From NCBI GenBank assembly GCA_003222395.1, contig QHWB01000034.1, positions 1 to 64,000 of the forward strand: DNA of 64,000 nt. Reading direction: 5' to 3'. This DNA is from Acidobacteriota bacterium. GTDB taxonomy: Bacteria; Acidobacteriota; Vicinamibacteria; Vicinamibacterales; CAVVIG01. Positions within the stretch are counted from its first letter, which is position 1; every line of letters starts with the position of its first letter. Shown in pieces: positions 45,151-55,774 of this stretch. A program made the position numbers and the translations under genes. Below the pieces are notes generated by a model. The model did not search any database. It was not told where the DNA came from and saw nothing but the letters and a program-made list of their open reading frames with translations.

Positions 45151-45780
45151 ATGGCTCGTTACATCGGACCCGTTTGCCGTCTCTGTCGCCGCGAGGCGAT
45201 GAAGCTGTTCCTCAAGGGGGAACGCTGCTACACGGAGAAGTGCGCCATCGAGAAGCGCAACTTCCCGCCGGGGCAGCACGGCAAGACGCGGAAGGCGAAG
45301 CTCGCCGGCTACGGCCTGCAGCTCCGCGAGAAGCAGAAAGTGAAGCGCATCTACGGCGTGCTGGAGGATCAGTTCCGCCGGTACTTCGAGGCGGCCGAGC
45401 GGACGCGCGGCATCACCGGCGTCACGCTGCTGCAGCTCCTCGAGCGGCGGCTCGACAACGTCGTTTATCGACTCGGCCTCGCGACGTCTCGCCCGCAGGC
45501 GCGACAGCTCGTGCGCCACGGACATTTTCTCGTGAACGGCAAGAAGGTCGACATCCCGTCGTACTCGGTGAGAGAAGGGGACGTGATCACGGTGCTCGGC
45601 CGCACGCAGAAGAACCCGACGGTCGAGCACGCCATGGAGGAAGTCAAAGGGCGCGGCATCCCCGAGTGGCTGTCGTTCGACGCGAACACTATCAGCGGTC
45701 GCGTCAACTCGATGCCGACGCGCGAACAGATCAACCTGCCCGTGCAGGAGCAACTGATCGTGGAGTTGTACTCGAAATAA
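45151..45780 (+). CDS. rpsD: 30S ribosomal protein S4, zinc-binding type
   Basis: A 209-residue early-assembly protein and, in some bacteria, translational repressor of the alpha operon. The N-terminus has C-x2-C (PVCRLCRRE) and Cys pair (CYTEKCAIE), the zinc form. The S4 RNA-binding domain has [42 protein letters not shown] 45151 follows AAAGGTGATTG; a TTG three bases earlier is less likely. Confidence 0.98.
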   Translation: MARYIGPVCRLCRREAMKLFLKGERCYTEKCAIEKRNFPPGQHGKTRKAKLAGYGLQLREKQKVKRIYGVLEDQFRRYFEAAERTRGITGVTLLQLLERRLDNVVYRLGLATSRPQARQLVRHGHFLVNGKKVDIPSYSVREGDVITVLGRTQKNPTVEHAMEEVKGRGIPEWLSFDANTISGRVNSMPTREQINLPVQEQLIVELYSK

Positions 45781-45788
45781 GTAAGCAT

Positions 45789-45856
45789 GAAGTACGAAGT
45801 CGGAAGTACGAAGTGCGGCCGCTGACGGACTTCATACTTCGAACTTCCTACTTCGA
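45789..45856 (+). repeat. GAAGTAC heptamer hairpin before rpoA
   Basis: Left arm GAAGTAC, GAAGTCG, GAAGTAC, GAAGTGC (45789-45816), loop GGCCGCTGACGG, right arm ACTTCAT, ACTTCGA, ACTTCCT, ACTTCGA (45829-45856). Four exact units each side. It is followed by three more perfect hairpins before rpoA. Confidence 0.92.
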
Positions 45857-45861
45857 ATTTT

Positions 45862-45985
45862 CGGTTGGCGAAGCCAACCGTCGACCCGCAGCCTTACACG
45901 GACCTGCGGCGGGAGGTCGGCGGTCACTTGCAGGTCCGGAGGCCCGTCTGCGGGCCCGTTGGCGAATCCGGGGCGTCGACCCCGG
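45862..45985 (+). repeat. three perfect GC hairpins in the rpoA leader
   Basis: CGGTTGGC-GAA-GCCAACCG (45862-45880), GGCCCG-TCTG-CGGGCC (45941-45956) and CCGGGG-CGTCGA-CCCCGG (45968-45985). With the preceding heptamer hairpin they occupy the whole 224-nt gap between rpsD and rpoA. AAAGGA then lies before the rpoA ATG at 46005. Confidence 0.85.
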
Positions 45986-46004
45986 ATAAGAAAGGACACG
46001 CGCA

Positions 46005-46991
46005 ATGCTGTGGAAAGGTTTTCAACGTCCCAAGCGGCTCGAGGTCGAGCGCGATACGCTCACCGATCGGTTCGGACGGTTCTACGCGCAGCCGTTCGAG
46101 CGCGGCTTCGGCACGACAATTGGCAACGCGATGCGGCGCGTGCTGCTCTCGTCGATTGAGGGCGCGGCGATTACCGCGGTGAAGATCGACGGCGTCCTCC
46201 ACGAGTTCTCGCCGATTCCGGGCGTCGTCGAGGACGCGACCGACATCATCCTCAACCTGAAGCAGATTCCGCTGAAGCTGCACGTCGATCACACGAAGAC
46301 GCTCACGCTGCGCGTCGACAAGCCCGGCGAGGTGCGCGCGCGCGACATCCAGGCGGATGCGGACGTCGAGATTCTCGAGCCAGACGCCCACATCGCGACC
46401 GTCGCCGAGCACGGCAAGCTCCACATGGAGATGCGCATGAAGCGCGGCCGCGGCTACGTGTCGGCCGACAAGAACTTCGACGAAGATCTCGGCATCGGCT
46501 GGATTCCGATCGATTCGGTCCATTCGCCGATCAAGAAGGTGAACTACCTCGTCGAAGCGGCGCGTCTCGGACAGACGACCGACTACGACAAGCTCACCGT
46601 CGACGTGTGGACGAACGGATCGGTCAACTCGCGCGACGCGGTGTCGCTCGCGGCGAAGCTGATTCGCGATCACCTGAACATCTTCATCAACCTCGAGGAA
46701 GGCGCCGAGCAGCAGACCGAGGCCGCGGCCGATCAGCCGCGCGCGGGGGCGACCAACGAGAACCTCGATAAGAGCGTCGAAGAGCTCGAGCTGTCCGTGC
46801 GGTCGTACAACTGCCTGAAGAACGCGAACATCCGGACCATTCGCGAGCTCGTGCAGAAGTCCGAAGCCGAGATGCTGAAGACGAAGAACTTCGGGCGCAA
46901 GAGCCTGAACGAGATCAAGGAAATCCTGCACACGATGGGCCTGAGCCTCGGCATGCGCGTCGACCAGCCGACGGCGGCTTCGCAGGACTGA
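46005..46991 (+). CDS. rpoA: RNA polymerase subunit alpha
   Basis: A 328-residue subunit that dimerises to start polymerase assembly. The N-terminal domain (1-235) has [33 protein letters not shown]. The linker holds [13 protein letters not shown]. The C-terminal domain (255-320) with [23 protein letters not shown] binds UP elements and activators. Longest leader in the cluster, suggesting a control point. Confidence 0.98.
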   Translation: MLWKGFQRPKRLEVERDTLTDRFGRFYAQPFERGFGTTIGNAMRRVLLSSIEGAAITAVKIDGVLHEFSPIPGVVEDATDIILNLKQIPLKLHVDHTKTLTLRVDKPGEVRARDIQADADVEILEPDAHIATVAEHGKLHMEMRMKRGRGYVSADKNFDEDLGIGWIPIDSVHSPIKKVNYLVEAARLGQTTDYDKLTVDVWTNGSVNSRDAVSLAAKLIRDHLNIFINLEEGAEQQTEAAADQPRAGATNENLDKSVEELELSVRSYNCLKNANIRTIRELVQKSEAEMLKTKNFGRKSLNEIKEILHTMGLSLGMRVDQPTAASQD

Positions 46992-46995
46992 GGAC

Positions 46996-47092
46996 CGGGA
47001 TTTGGGGTTCGGGATTCGTAGGGATTTGTAGCGACTCGGGATTCGTTGGGACTGTGCCCGGCAAATCCCAAATCCCAAATCCCAAGTCCCGA
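46996..47092 (+). repeat. GGGATTC/AAATCCC heptamer hairpin between rpoA and rplQ
   Basis: The left arm is degenerate (GGGATTT, GGGGTTC, GGGATTC, GGGATTT, GGGATTC, GGGACT). The right arm is clean: AAATCCC three times, then AAGTCCC (47063-47090). The rplQ ATG at 47106 follows. Confidence 0.88.
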
Positions 47093-47105
47093 CAGGATCA
47101 CATCC

Positions 47106-47750
47106 ATGAGACACCGAGTCGCACATCGAAAGCTGGGCCGCGTCACGGAGCATCGCATCGCGATGCTCCGCAACCAGGCGACATCCCTCCTTCGCTACGA
47201 GCATTTGACGACGACCGTGCCGCGCGCCAAGGAGCTGCGGCCGTTCGTCGAGCGGCTGATCACGATCGCCAAGCGCGGCGTGGCCGGCAGCCAGGGGGCT
47301 GAGGCCCCTGCAAAGGGCAATGCCGGGAACGGCCACCTGCTGAACGCGCGGCGGCGGGTCATGCAGGACCTGCAGGATCGAGAAGTCGTCACGAAGCTGT
47401 TCGACACCATCGCGCCGCGCTTCGCGACGCGGCCTGGCGGCTACACACGCCTGCTGCGGATCGGGTTCCGCAAAGGCGACAGCGCCGAGGTCGCGCAGGT
47501 GGAGCTCGTCGGAAGCGAGTTCAACCCGCGGGCAAAGGCCGAGACCGACGCCAGAGCGGGGGACACCGCCAAGAAGAAGGGCGGCGTCGGCGGACGACTG
47601 CGAGCCGCTGCCGAACGGCTGCGCGGCGGCCGCAAGGACGAGGCCGCCGAGCATGAGTCTGCGTCGGCGGTCGAAGCGAAAGCCGCCAAGCGCGCCTCGA
47701 AGAAAGGTACCACCGGACGCAAGATGGGCGGTTCTTCGAAAGGCAAGTAA
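47106..47750 (+). CDS. rplQ: 50S ribosomal protein L17 with internal insertion and long tail
   Basis: 214 residues, against about 120. [37 protein letters not shown] is normal. After KRGVAG an insertion of about 15 residues ([15 protein letters not shown]) is encoded around a perfect hairpin GGGGC-TGAG-GCCCC (47295-47308). The core ends near [16 protein letters not shown] tail of about 75 Ala/Lys/Gly-rich residues follows. It closes the supercluster. Confidence 0.96.
   Translation: MRHRVAHRKLGRVTEHRIAMLRNQATSLLRYEHLTTTVPRAKELRPFVERLITIAKRGVAGSQGAEAPAKGNAGNGHLLNARRRVMQDLQDREVVTKLFDTIAPRFATRPGGYTRLLRIGFRKGDSAEVAQVELVGSEFNPRAKAETDARAGDTAKKKGGVGGRLRAAAERLRGGRKDEAAEHESASAVEAKAAKRASKKGTTGRKMGGSSKGK
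47295..47308. repeat. GC hairpin inside rplQ
   Basis: GGGGC-TGAG-GCCCC is a perfect 5-bp stem with tetraloop, extended by a G-T pair. It stands exactly where L17 has residues absent from other L17 proteins, so it appears inserted. The loop resembles the TGAAG loop in the PP2C gene. Confidence 0.7.
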
Positions 47751-47802
47751 CGTCCTTCCAAACCAGGCGATCTCTGACGACGCGCCGCGCGGTCAGCGCT
47801 GG

Positions 47803-49365
47803 ATGGCCGGCGCGGCGGTCGTCGTCCTCGTGGTCGCGGTCCTCTACGTGCTGCGCCTCGATCGCGTCGCCGGACTGGTCGTCGACGACGCGTGGTACAT
47901 CCTGCTCGGGCAGGCACTGTCGCAGGGGCACGGCTTTCGCCTGACGAGCTCCGCGGTTGCGGAGATCCTGCCGAACGTTCCACCGGGCTTTCCGTTCATT
48001 CTGTCGGTCCTGTTTCGATTGAAGCCGCACTTCCCGGAAAACGTGCTGCTTCTCAAGAGCGTCTCGATCGTTGCGATGGGGGGAGTCGGCCTCGCGTCGT
48101 TCTGGTACGCCGTCGGATGCCGCCGCCTGCCGTCGCAACTGGCGGCAGCCATTGCCGTCGCGATCGTCATCACGCCGGCGTTCGTCTTCCTGGCGACCTC
48201 AACGGTGATGGCCGAATGCGTCTTCACGCTCGTGCAGCTTGCGGCCGTGATCGTCCTCGACCGCGCGTGCGCGGCCGATCGTGATCCTCGGCGGCGCGAC
48301 ATCATCCTCGGCGCGGCGATCGCGGCGGCGGCGATGCTCGTCCGGTCGACCGGCATCGCGTTGATTGCGGCCGGCGTGCTGTATCTGCTGAACCAGCGGC
48401 GGTGGCGGGACGCGCTGTTGTTCGGCGCGACGCTGCTGGTGCTGCTCGCGCCGTGGCTTCTGTACGCGCGCGCCCACGCGCCCACGACCGCCCAACGACT
48501 CGAACACGGAGGGTCGATCGCATACGCGTACGCCGATTCGATGCGGCTGAGGGCCGCCGGAACGCCTTCATCGGGGCAGGCGACGCCGGCGGATGTACGC
48601 GCCCGCGTTGCGGAGAATTTGACGAACGTGTTCGGCCGCGACATGGCAGGAATGTTCGCGCCGGCGTTTCTTCGCGGTCCCGGCGAGAGCGGCGAAGAAG
48701 TCGTCTCGATCGGCGGCACGGTCGGCGTGCAGGCAGGCAGTATGGGCAACGCGACGTCGACCATGGCCATCTCGTTCGTGTTGAGCCTCATCGCGATCGT
48801 CGGATATGTCCGGACCGTGCGCGAGCGAGCGGGCGTGCCCGAGCTGCTGGTTCCCCTCACCATCGCGATGGCGGTTCTCGTCCCGTTCTGGACGTTTCGC
48901 TATGTGTTGCCGGTCGCGCCGTTCATCGCGGTGTACGTGGTGCAGGGATTGCGGACGACGGCGTCGGATCGCTGGCGACTCGCTCGCATGCTCATCCTCC
49001 TCGTCATCGGGTTCGACGCGTACGATCACGTCCGCTACGTTCTCGATCTGCGCGGCCGGGCGAGCGGGGACGCAGTGGAATGGGTTGCCGACGGCCGCGA
49101 AGTCGACGAAGTCCTCGCGTGGATGAAAGACACCCTCGTGGACGAAGGCGCGGTCGCTGCGTCGAATCCGGCTCTCGTGTACTTGAGGACCGGACGCAAA
49201 GGCGTCGCAATGGACGACTGGCGGGCCAAATGGACCGCGTGGAAGGCGCACGGTATCCGTTATCTCGTCGCGCTGAGTCCCCTGGATCTGCCTGACGCAT
49301 CCGCGGCGCCGTACCGCCTGCTGTATCGAACCGCCCGGCACAAGCTGTGGGTCATCGAAATCTGA
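47803..49365 (+). CDS. ArnT/PMT-like membrane glycosyltransferase (GT39/GT83 type)
   Basis: From ATG 47803, 520 residues with about ten membrane helices. The first outer loop has GLVVDDAWYILLGQALSQGHGF, the acidic pair typical of catalytic Asp in lipid-linked sugar transferases. A soluble outer domain closes the protein (about 420-520). Such enzymes move sugars from polyprenyl phosphate to lipids or proteins. An in-frame ATG at 47653 lies inside rplQ and would add a basic leader, so 47803 is preferred. Donor and acceptor are unknown. Its end is 6 nt from the converging EF-G paralogue. Confidence 0.82.
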   Translation: MAGAAVVVLVVAVLYVLRLDRVAGLVVDDAWYILLGQALSQGHGFRLTSSAVAEILPNVPPGFPFILSVLFRLKPHFPENVLLLKSVSIVAMGGVGLASFWYAVGCRRLPSQLAAAIAVAIVITPAFVFLATSTVMAECVFTLVQLAAVIVLDRACAADRDPRRRDIILGAAIAAAAMLVRSTGIALIAAGVLYLLNQRRWRDALLFGATLLVLLAPWLLYARAHAPTTAQRLEHGGSIAYAYADSMRLRAAGTPSSGQATPADVRARVAENLTNVFGRDMAGMFAPAFLRGPGESGEEVVSIGGTVGVQAGSMGNATSTMAISFVLSLIAIVGYVRTVRERAGVPELLVPLTIAMAVLVPFWTFRYVLPVAPFIAVYVVQGLRTTASDRWRLARMLILLVIGFDAYDHVRYVLDLRGRASGDAVEWVADGREVDEVLAWMKDTLVDEGAVAASNPALVYLRTGRKGVAMDDWRAKWTAWKAHGIRYLVALSPLDLPDASAAPYRLLYRTARHKLWVIEI

Positions 49366-49371
49366 CGGCGC

Positions 49372-51468
49372 CTAAACCTCCTCGACCTCCACGCCGGTGC
49401 GCTCGGCCTTCGACGCCGCGATGATCTTCGTCTGCAGCTGGGCGGGCACTTCGTCGTAGTGCGAGTACTCCATGTGATACGACCCGCGGCCGCCGGTCGC
49501 CGACGTGAGGTGCTGTTCGTAGGTGAGCATCTCCGACATCGGCACCTGCGCCTTGATGATCGTCATCGAGCCGCGCGTGTCCATGCCGCTGATGCGTCCT
49601 CGGCGTCCGTTCAGGTCGCCCATCAGATCGCCGGCGAAGTCCGACGGCGTGTACACTTCGACGTTCATGATCGGCTCGAGGATCGTCGGGCGCGCGCGGG
49701 TCATTGCGTCCTTGAAGGCGAGCGATCCGGCCAGCTTGAACGACAGCTCGTTGGAATCGACGTCGTGGTAGGCGCCGTCGATGACGGTGACGCGGAAATC
49801 GACCATCGGGTACCCGGCGAGGTAGCCGCGCGTGCGCGCGTCCTGGATGCCCTTTTCGACCGCGGGCACGAACTGCCGCGGGATCGCGCCGCCGAAGATG
49901 TCGTCGACGAACTCGAAGTCGGCGCCACGCGGCAGCGGCTCCACTTTGATCTTGCAGTCGCCGAACTGCCCGTGACCTCCCGTCTGTTTCTTGTGACGCC
50001 CATGCGCTTCGGTCGCCGACTTGATCGTCTCGCGGTACGGGATGCGCGGCGGTTTGAGGTTGACGTCGACGCCGAATCGCCGCTTCAGCTTCGCGACGGT
50101 CACCTCGATGTGCAGCTGGCCCTGTCCTGAGAGGAGCAGCTCCTTGGTCTGCGCGTCGCGGCTGTATTTGATCGACGGATCTTCCTCCTCGAGCCGGTGC
50201 ATCGACGAGCTGATCTTGTCCTCGTCGCCGCGGCTCTTCGGCTCGATCGCGTACGACAGGACCGGCTCGGGAAACTTCACGGGCGGGAAGACGATCGCAT
50301 CGCTTTTGTCGCCGAGAGTGTCGTTGGTCAGCGTGTCCTTCAGCTTCGCCACGGCGCCGAGATCGCCGGCTTTGATCTCCGGCATGCTCGTCTGGGTCTT
50401 TCCCTGCAGCAGCAGCAGATGGCCGAAGCGCTCCGCGGTGTCGCGCGTCTTGTTGTGGCAGTTCGAGTCGGCCTTGAGCGAGCCGGACACGACGCGGAAC
50501 ATCGTGATGCGCCCGGCGAACGGATCGGCGATCGTCTTCCACACGAATGCCGCCGCGGGCAGTTTTTCGTCGGCGGCGCGCGTCGTGTCGCTGCCGTCCT
50601 TGGTGATTGCCCTGAACGGGCGATCGGCCGGCGAGGGGAGATAGCTCACGATTGCGTCGAGCAGCTGGGGCACGCCGACGTTGAGCATCGCCGACGTGCA
50701 GAGGAGCGGAAAGATCTTCGCGTTGAGCGTCGCCGTCCGCAGGCCGGCAGTCAGCTCGGCGTCGGTCAGCGTGCCGGCTTCGAAGAACTTCTCCATCAGC
50801 TTCTCGTCGTTCTCGGCGACCATCTCGATGAGCGCCTCGCGCGCCGTGTCGACCGCCGCGGCCATGTCGGCAGGCACCGCCGCTTCGCTGAACCTGCCGC
50901 TTGCATCGGTCTGGAAGACGAACGCCTTCTTCGAGATGAGATCGACGACGCCCTTGAAGTTCTTCTCCTCGCCAATCGGCAGCTGGATCGGGATCACCGT
51001 CCGATTGCACGCTTCGCGGAGCGATTGAAGCGATCGATCGAGACTCGCGCGCTCGCGATCGAGGCGGTTCAGCACGACCAGGCGTGGCAGCCCGAGCTCC
51101 TCCGCAGCGTTCCACACTTTTTCGGTCTGCACCATGACGCCGGCAACGGCGTCGACGACGACCAGCGCCGCGTCGGCGACCTGCAGCGCCGCGCGCGTGT
51201 CGGCGAAGAAGTTGCCCATCCCGGGCGTGTCGAGGAGATTGATCTTCTGCTTGTTCCACTCGGCGTAGGCGAGGCTGGCGGAGAGCGTGTGCTTGCGGGC
51301 TATTTCCTCTTCGTCGAAGTCGGTGACCGTCGTGCCTTCATCGACCTTGCCGAAGCGATTGACTATGCCGCCGACTGAAAGGATGGCCGATGCGAGCTGC
51401 GTCTTCCCGGATCCGCCGTGACCGACGAGAGCGACATTTCTGATGCTGGCGGCCTCATAGACCTTCAT
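49372..51468 (-). CDS. EF-G-like GTPase (second paralogue)
   Basis: A 698-residue translational GTPase with all five EF-G domains. G1 is GHGGSGKT, G3 DTPGMGNF and G4 NRLD (NKxD is the rule). Domain IV carries TGGHGQFGDCKI and FGGAIPRQFV. In domain II-III there is DADSNCHNKTRD. Only about a third like the FusA at 28628-30736 by eye. Such paralogues are found in many phyla and may act in ribosome recycling or stress translation; no exact role is claimed. Its leader is 196 nt with no clear promoter. Confidence 0.9.
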   Translation of the reverse strand: MKVYEAASIRNVALVGHGGSGKTQLASAILSVGGIVNRFGKVDEGTTVTDFDEEEIARKHTLSASLAYAEWNKQKINLLDTPGMGNFFADTRAALQVADAALVVVDAVAGVMVQTEKVWNAAEELGLPRLVVLNRLDRERASLDRSLQSLREACNRTVIPIQLPIGEEKNFKGVVDLISKKAFVFQTDASGRFSEAAVPADMAAAVDTAREALIEMVAENDEKLMEKFFEAGTLTDAELTAGLRTATLNAKIFPLLCTSAMLNVGVPQLLDAIVSYLPSPADRPFRAITKDGSDTTRAADEKLPAAAFVWKTIADPFAGRITMFRVVSGSLKADSNCHNKTRDTAERFGHLLLLQGKTQTSMPEIKAGDLGAVAKLKDTLTNDTLGDKSDAIVFPPVKFPEPVLSYAIEPKSRGDEDKISSSMHRLEEEDPSIKYSRDAQTKELLLSGQGQLHIEVTVAKLKRRFGVDVNLKPPRIPYRETIKSATEAHGRHKKQTGGHGQFGDCKIKVEPLPRGADFEFVDDIFGGAIPRQFVPAVEKGIQDARTRGYLAGYPMVDFRVTVIDGAYHDVDSNELSFKLAGSLAFKDAMTRARPTILEPIMNVEVYTPSDFAGDLMGDLNGRRGRISGMDTRGSMTIIKAQVPMSEMLTYEQHLTSATGGRGSYHMEYSHYDEVPAQLQTKIIAASKAERTGVEVEEV

Positions 51469-51664
51469 AAACGGAGTCCCCCGGTTTGGAAGCGACGAAA
51501 GGATGGCGTCTACGGCGAATCATATTTCCGCCCGTCTGCCGCCGCAAGCAGGACTATCGATCGCGGATTATGGCGGAACCGGACAACTGAATCATTGTCA
51601 CGAAGTGCAGGAACGCGCGAGGAAGAAAAGTCGCTTCCACAAATGTGGAATGCGGGTGGCAGAT

Positions 51665-51898
51665 TCAGGAGCGGCGCGGGTTCGCGAGGTCTGGCAGGTT
51701 GCCGTCGCGGTCTTCGGGATCCCTGGCTCCGGCGCGCTCCTCGACGATGATCTCGATCGCGTTGCGTTTGTCCTGGTTCAGCCAGTCGTACATCGTTCCT
51801 GCCGCCGCCGTGCCGACGCCGCGCCGGCGCTGCCGCCGCCGCGTGCGAAACGCCGCGATCAGCAGCACGATCGCGATCAACCAGATGGCGGCCGTCAC
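51665..51898 (-). CDS. 77-aa membrane protein with acidic conserved tail
   Basis: A small protein from GTG 51898: one membrane helix (TAAIWLIAIVLLIAAF), a run of Arg (RTRRRQRRRG), then a tail YDWLNQDKRNAIEIIVEERAG followed by ARDPEDRDGNLPDL. I have the impression that this tail is a conserved short module in proteins near MacB-type permeases. It starts 2 nt after the permease stop, so it is the last gene of the efflux operon. It may be a cytoplasm-facing regulator or assembly factor. Confidence 0.65.
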   Translation of the reverse strand: MTAAIWLIAIVLLIAAFRTRRRQRRRGVGTAAAGTMYDWLNQDKRNAIEIIVEERAGARDPEDRDGNLPDLANPRRS

Positions 51899-51900
51899 GG

Positions 51901-53202
51901 CTACTCGTATCGCAGCGCTTCGATCGGATCCAGACGCGACGCCTTGAAGGCGGGATACATGCCGAAGAAGACTCCGACCGACGCGGAGAATCCGAGGCCG
52001 ATCGCGAACGACCACCACGGCAGCGAGATCGGAAACCCGGAGGCGAGGTGCACGGTCCACCCGATGCCGGCGCCGAGCGCGATGCCGATGATGCCGCCGA
52101 CCATCGTGAGGAACGCCGCTTCCATCAGGAACTGGAACAGAATCTCCGCACGCCGCGCGCCAAGCGCCTTGCGGACGCCGATCTCGCGCGTTCGTTCGGT
52201 GACCGAGATCGACATGATCGCCATCACGCCGATGCCGCCGACCATCAGCGCGATCGAGGAGATCACGACGAGCGCCAGGAACGTGCCCTGGCTGATCGAG
52301 TCCCACAGCTTGAGGAACGAATCCTGCGTGGTGAGGTCGAAGTCGTTCGGCTCGTCGAGCTTCAGCCCGTGGCGAATGCGCATGACGCGCTCGACGTCGG
52401 CCATCGCGGTCGCGCGTGAGACGCCCTGGCGCGGCAGCACGGAGATCATGATGTTGGTGATGGCGCCGTTCATGTTGCCGCGGCCGAACCGGCCGACGCG
52501 CAGCCCCCACACACGCGAATACGTGGTGTACGGCACGGCGACGAAGTCGTCCTGATTCAGGTTGAACCCGCCGGGCGACGGCCGCTTGTCGAAGACGCCG
52601 ACGACTTCGAACCGCTCGGCGCCGACGCGCACCATCTTGCCGATGGGATCGGTGCCCGACGGCTCGAAGAGCAGCTTGTAGGCCGTGTTCCCGAGCACGC
52701 AGACGTTCTTGCGGTATTGCACGTCCGTCCCGGTGAAATAGCGGCCGGTGAGGAACGGAATGCGCGTCCCTTCCGCGAAATTCTCGCCCGTGCCGAAGAC
52801 GATGAGCGACTTGGTCTTCAGGTCGTGGTAGAAGACGCGGCGCTGCGTCACCGGACCCGGTCCGGCGCCCAGTTCGAGATCGACGTACTGCAGCGTCGTC
52901 GTCTGCTGCTCGATCGCGCGCGCGTCGGAGAGCGTGAGGTCGGGGCGCTTCAGCAATTCGCGAAGGTTCGAGCCGAAGCTGCTGACGCCGAACCGCTGGA
53001 TGTAAATGATGTCGGGACCCGACTGCGAGATGAGCTCGCGCAGCGATTGATCGAAGCCGCGGATCAGCGCGGTCATCCCGACGATCGACGTGATCCCGAT
53101 CACCACGCCGAGCACGGTCAGCGCGGAGCGCATCTTGTTGGTGCGCACCGTGTCGGCCGCCATCGCGATGACTTCCCAGAAAAGCGCGAGCCTCAGAGCC
53201 AT
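51901..53202 (-). CDS. MacB/FtsX-type ABC permease (second of pair)
   Basis: A 433-residue permease with one N-terminal helix, a periplasmic MacB domain (about 60-270) and three C-terminal helices, ending DPIEALRYE. The phrase [19 protein letters not shown] is the cytoplasmic coupling loop that contacts an ATPase. It lies 2 nt after the other permease gene. No ATPase gene is in the operon. Confidence 0.93.
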   Translation of the reverse strand: MALRLALFWEVIAMAADTVRTNKMRSALTVLGVVIGITSIVGMTALIRGFDQSLRELISQSGPDIIYIQRFGVSSFGSNLRELLKRPDLTLSDARAIEQQTTTLQYVDLELGAGPGPVTQRRVFYHDLKTKSLIVFGTGENFAEGTRIPFLTGRYFTGTDVQYRKNVCVLGNTAYKLLFEPSGTDPIGKMVRVGAERFEVVGVFDKRPSPGGFNLNQDDFVAVPYTTYSRVWGLRVGRFGRGNMNGAITNIMISVLPRQGVSRATAMADVERVMRIRHGLKLDEPNDFDLTTQDSFLKLWDSISQGTFLALVVISSIALMVGGIGVMAIMSISVTERTREIGVRKALGARRAEILFQFLMEAAFLTMVGGIIGIALGAGIGWTVHLASGFPISLPWWSFAIGLGFSASVGVFFGMYPAFKASRLDPIEALRYE

Positions 53203-53204
53203 GG

Positions 53205-54430
<1,226 letters not shown>

Positions 54431-54431
<1 letters not shown>

Positions 54432-55774
54432 TACCTCTTTTTCGCGTTGTCCACCTTGACCGCGTCGCCGTCGGTCATCCCGCGGACGGAGTTGTACGGC
54501 CCCGTGATCACTTCATCGCCGTTCTTCAGCCCCGACAGCACCTCGAAGTACTTGTCGCCGGCGACTCCCATCTTGATCGGGAGGAATTCGGCCTTCGCGT
54601 CGCGGACCACGAACACGCCTTCGCTCTCTTTCCGCGTCTGGCCCGGCTTCAACTCCTCGGCCGACGCCACCGGCTCCACCGTCGGGCGGCGCTTCTTGTC
54701 GGTCCGCGGCTGCCGGACGACCTGGCCGTTCGCGTCGTACACCAGCTCGCGGACGGCGACCGCCGGAATCGGGACCGACACCACGTTCTTGCGCGTCGCG
54801 GTCGTAATGTCGGCGGTGCAGGTGAAGCCCGGACGAACTTCCGGCACCGGCTCGTCCAACACCACGACCACCTTGAAGTTCGTGGCCTGTGTGCCGGCGG
54901 CCACCTGGCCCGTTGTCGTCGATTGAATGGGACTGTTGCCGATTTCGGTGACGTGTCCCTTGAACGATCGATCGGGAATCGCGTCGATTGTGATCTTGGC
55001 AATCTGCCGGATCTGCACGTTCGGAACGTTCGTCTCGTCGACTTCGACCTCCGCCTGAATGACGGCCATGTCGGCGAGCGTCAGCAGCACCGTGCCCGCA
55101 TTGTTCATGGTGCCGACGACGGCGGTCTCGCCCTCTTGAATATTGCGGCGCGTGACGATGCCGTCGATCGGCGACTCGATGCGCACCTTGCTGAGGTCGT
55201 AGCGCGCGCTCTCGAGCACGGCACGCTCCTGTGCGATGCGGCTCTCCTGCGGCTTGATCTGTTTCTCGCGCTCCTGCACGTTCGACTCCGCGGCCCTCAC
55301 GTCGTTCACCACCTTGTCGAGCGCCTCGCGCGTCGTGAGCTGCTGGCGCCAGAGGTCCTGCTGGCGCGCCAGGTTCTGCTGGGCCTGCTGCAGCTGCACT
55401 TTCGCCGTCTCGATCGACTGCCGCATCTGATCGAGCGACTGTTCCGCCGCCTGCAGCGAGGCGGCGTTGCTGTCGACGCGGGTGCGCAGCGACTTCGGAT
55501 CGATCTGAAGCAGGAACTGCCCGACCTTGACGCGATCCCCTTCGTTCACGGCGAGGTTGACGACGCGGCCCGGCGTGTCGGCCGAGATCTGCACGAGACG
55601 CTTGGGCTGGATTTTGCCCGAGGCCGACACGACGGCTTCGAGGTCGCGAGACCTGATGGCCTCGGTCGTCACCGGAAGGCCCTTGTCTTTCTTGAAATAG
55701 AGATTTGCGCCGACGACTGCCCCGCCAATGAGGACAATCGCGACGCCGATGAGGATCTTCTTCTTGCGAGACAT
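54431..55774 (-). CDS. HlyD/MacA-type periplasmic adaptor
   Basis: A 447-residue membrane-fusion protein. A signal anchor (KILIGVAIVLIGGAVVGANLYF) is followed by a lipoyl-type half (LEAVVSASGKIQPKRLVQISADTPGRV), a long alpha-helical hairpin (about 95-180, Gln-rich LQQAQQNLARQQDL), then a beta-barrel domain (FTCTADITTATRKNVVSVPIPAVAV) with two Cys-free turns. It links the permease pair to an outer-membrane channel, which is absent from the window. Confidence 0.93.

Noticed and set aside
47653-47802. Glycosyltransferase start inside rplQ
   Set aside because: It would add 50 basic, low-complexity residues that are the frame-shadow of the L17 tail; ATG 47803 leads directly to the first membrane helix.
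51418-51750. A plus-strand protein in the gap beside the EF-G paralogue
   Set aside because: No family-like pattern, and it overlaps the minus-strand genes on both sides; likely chance.
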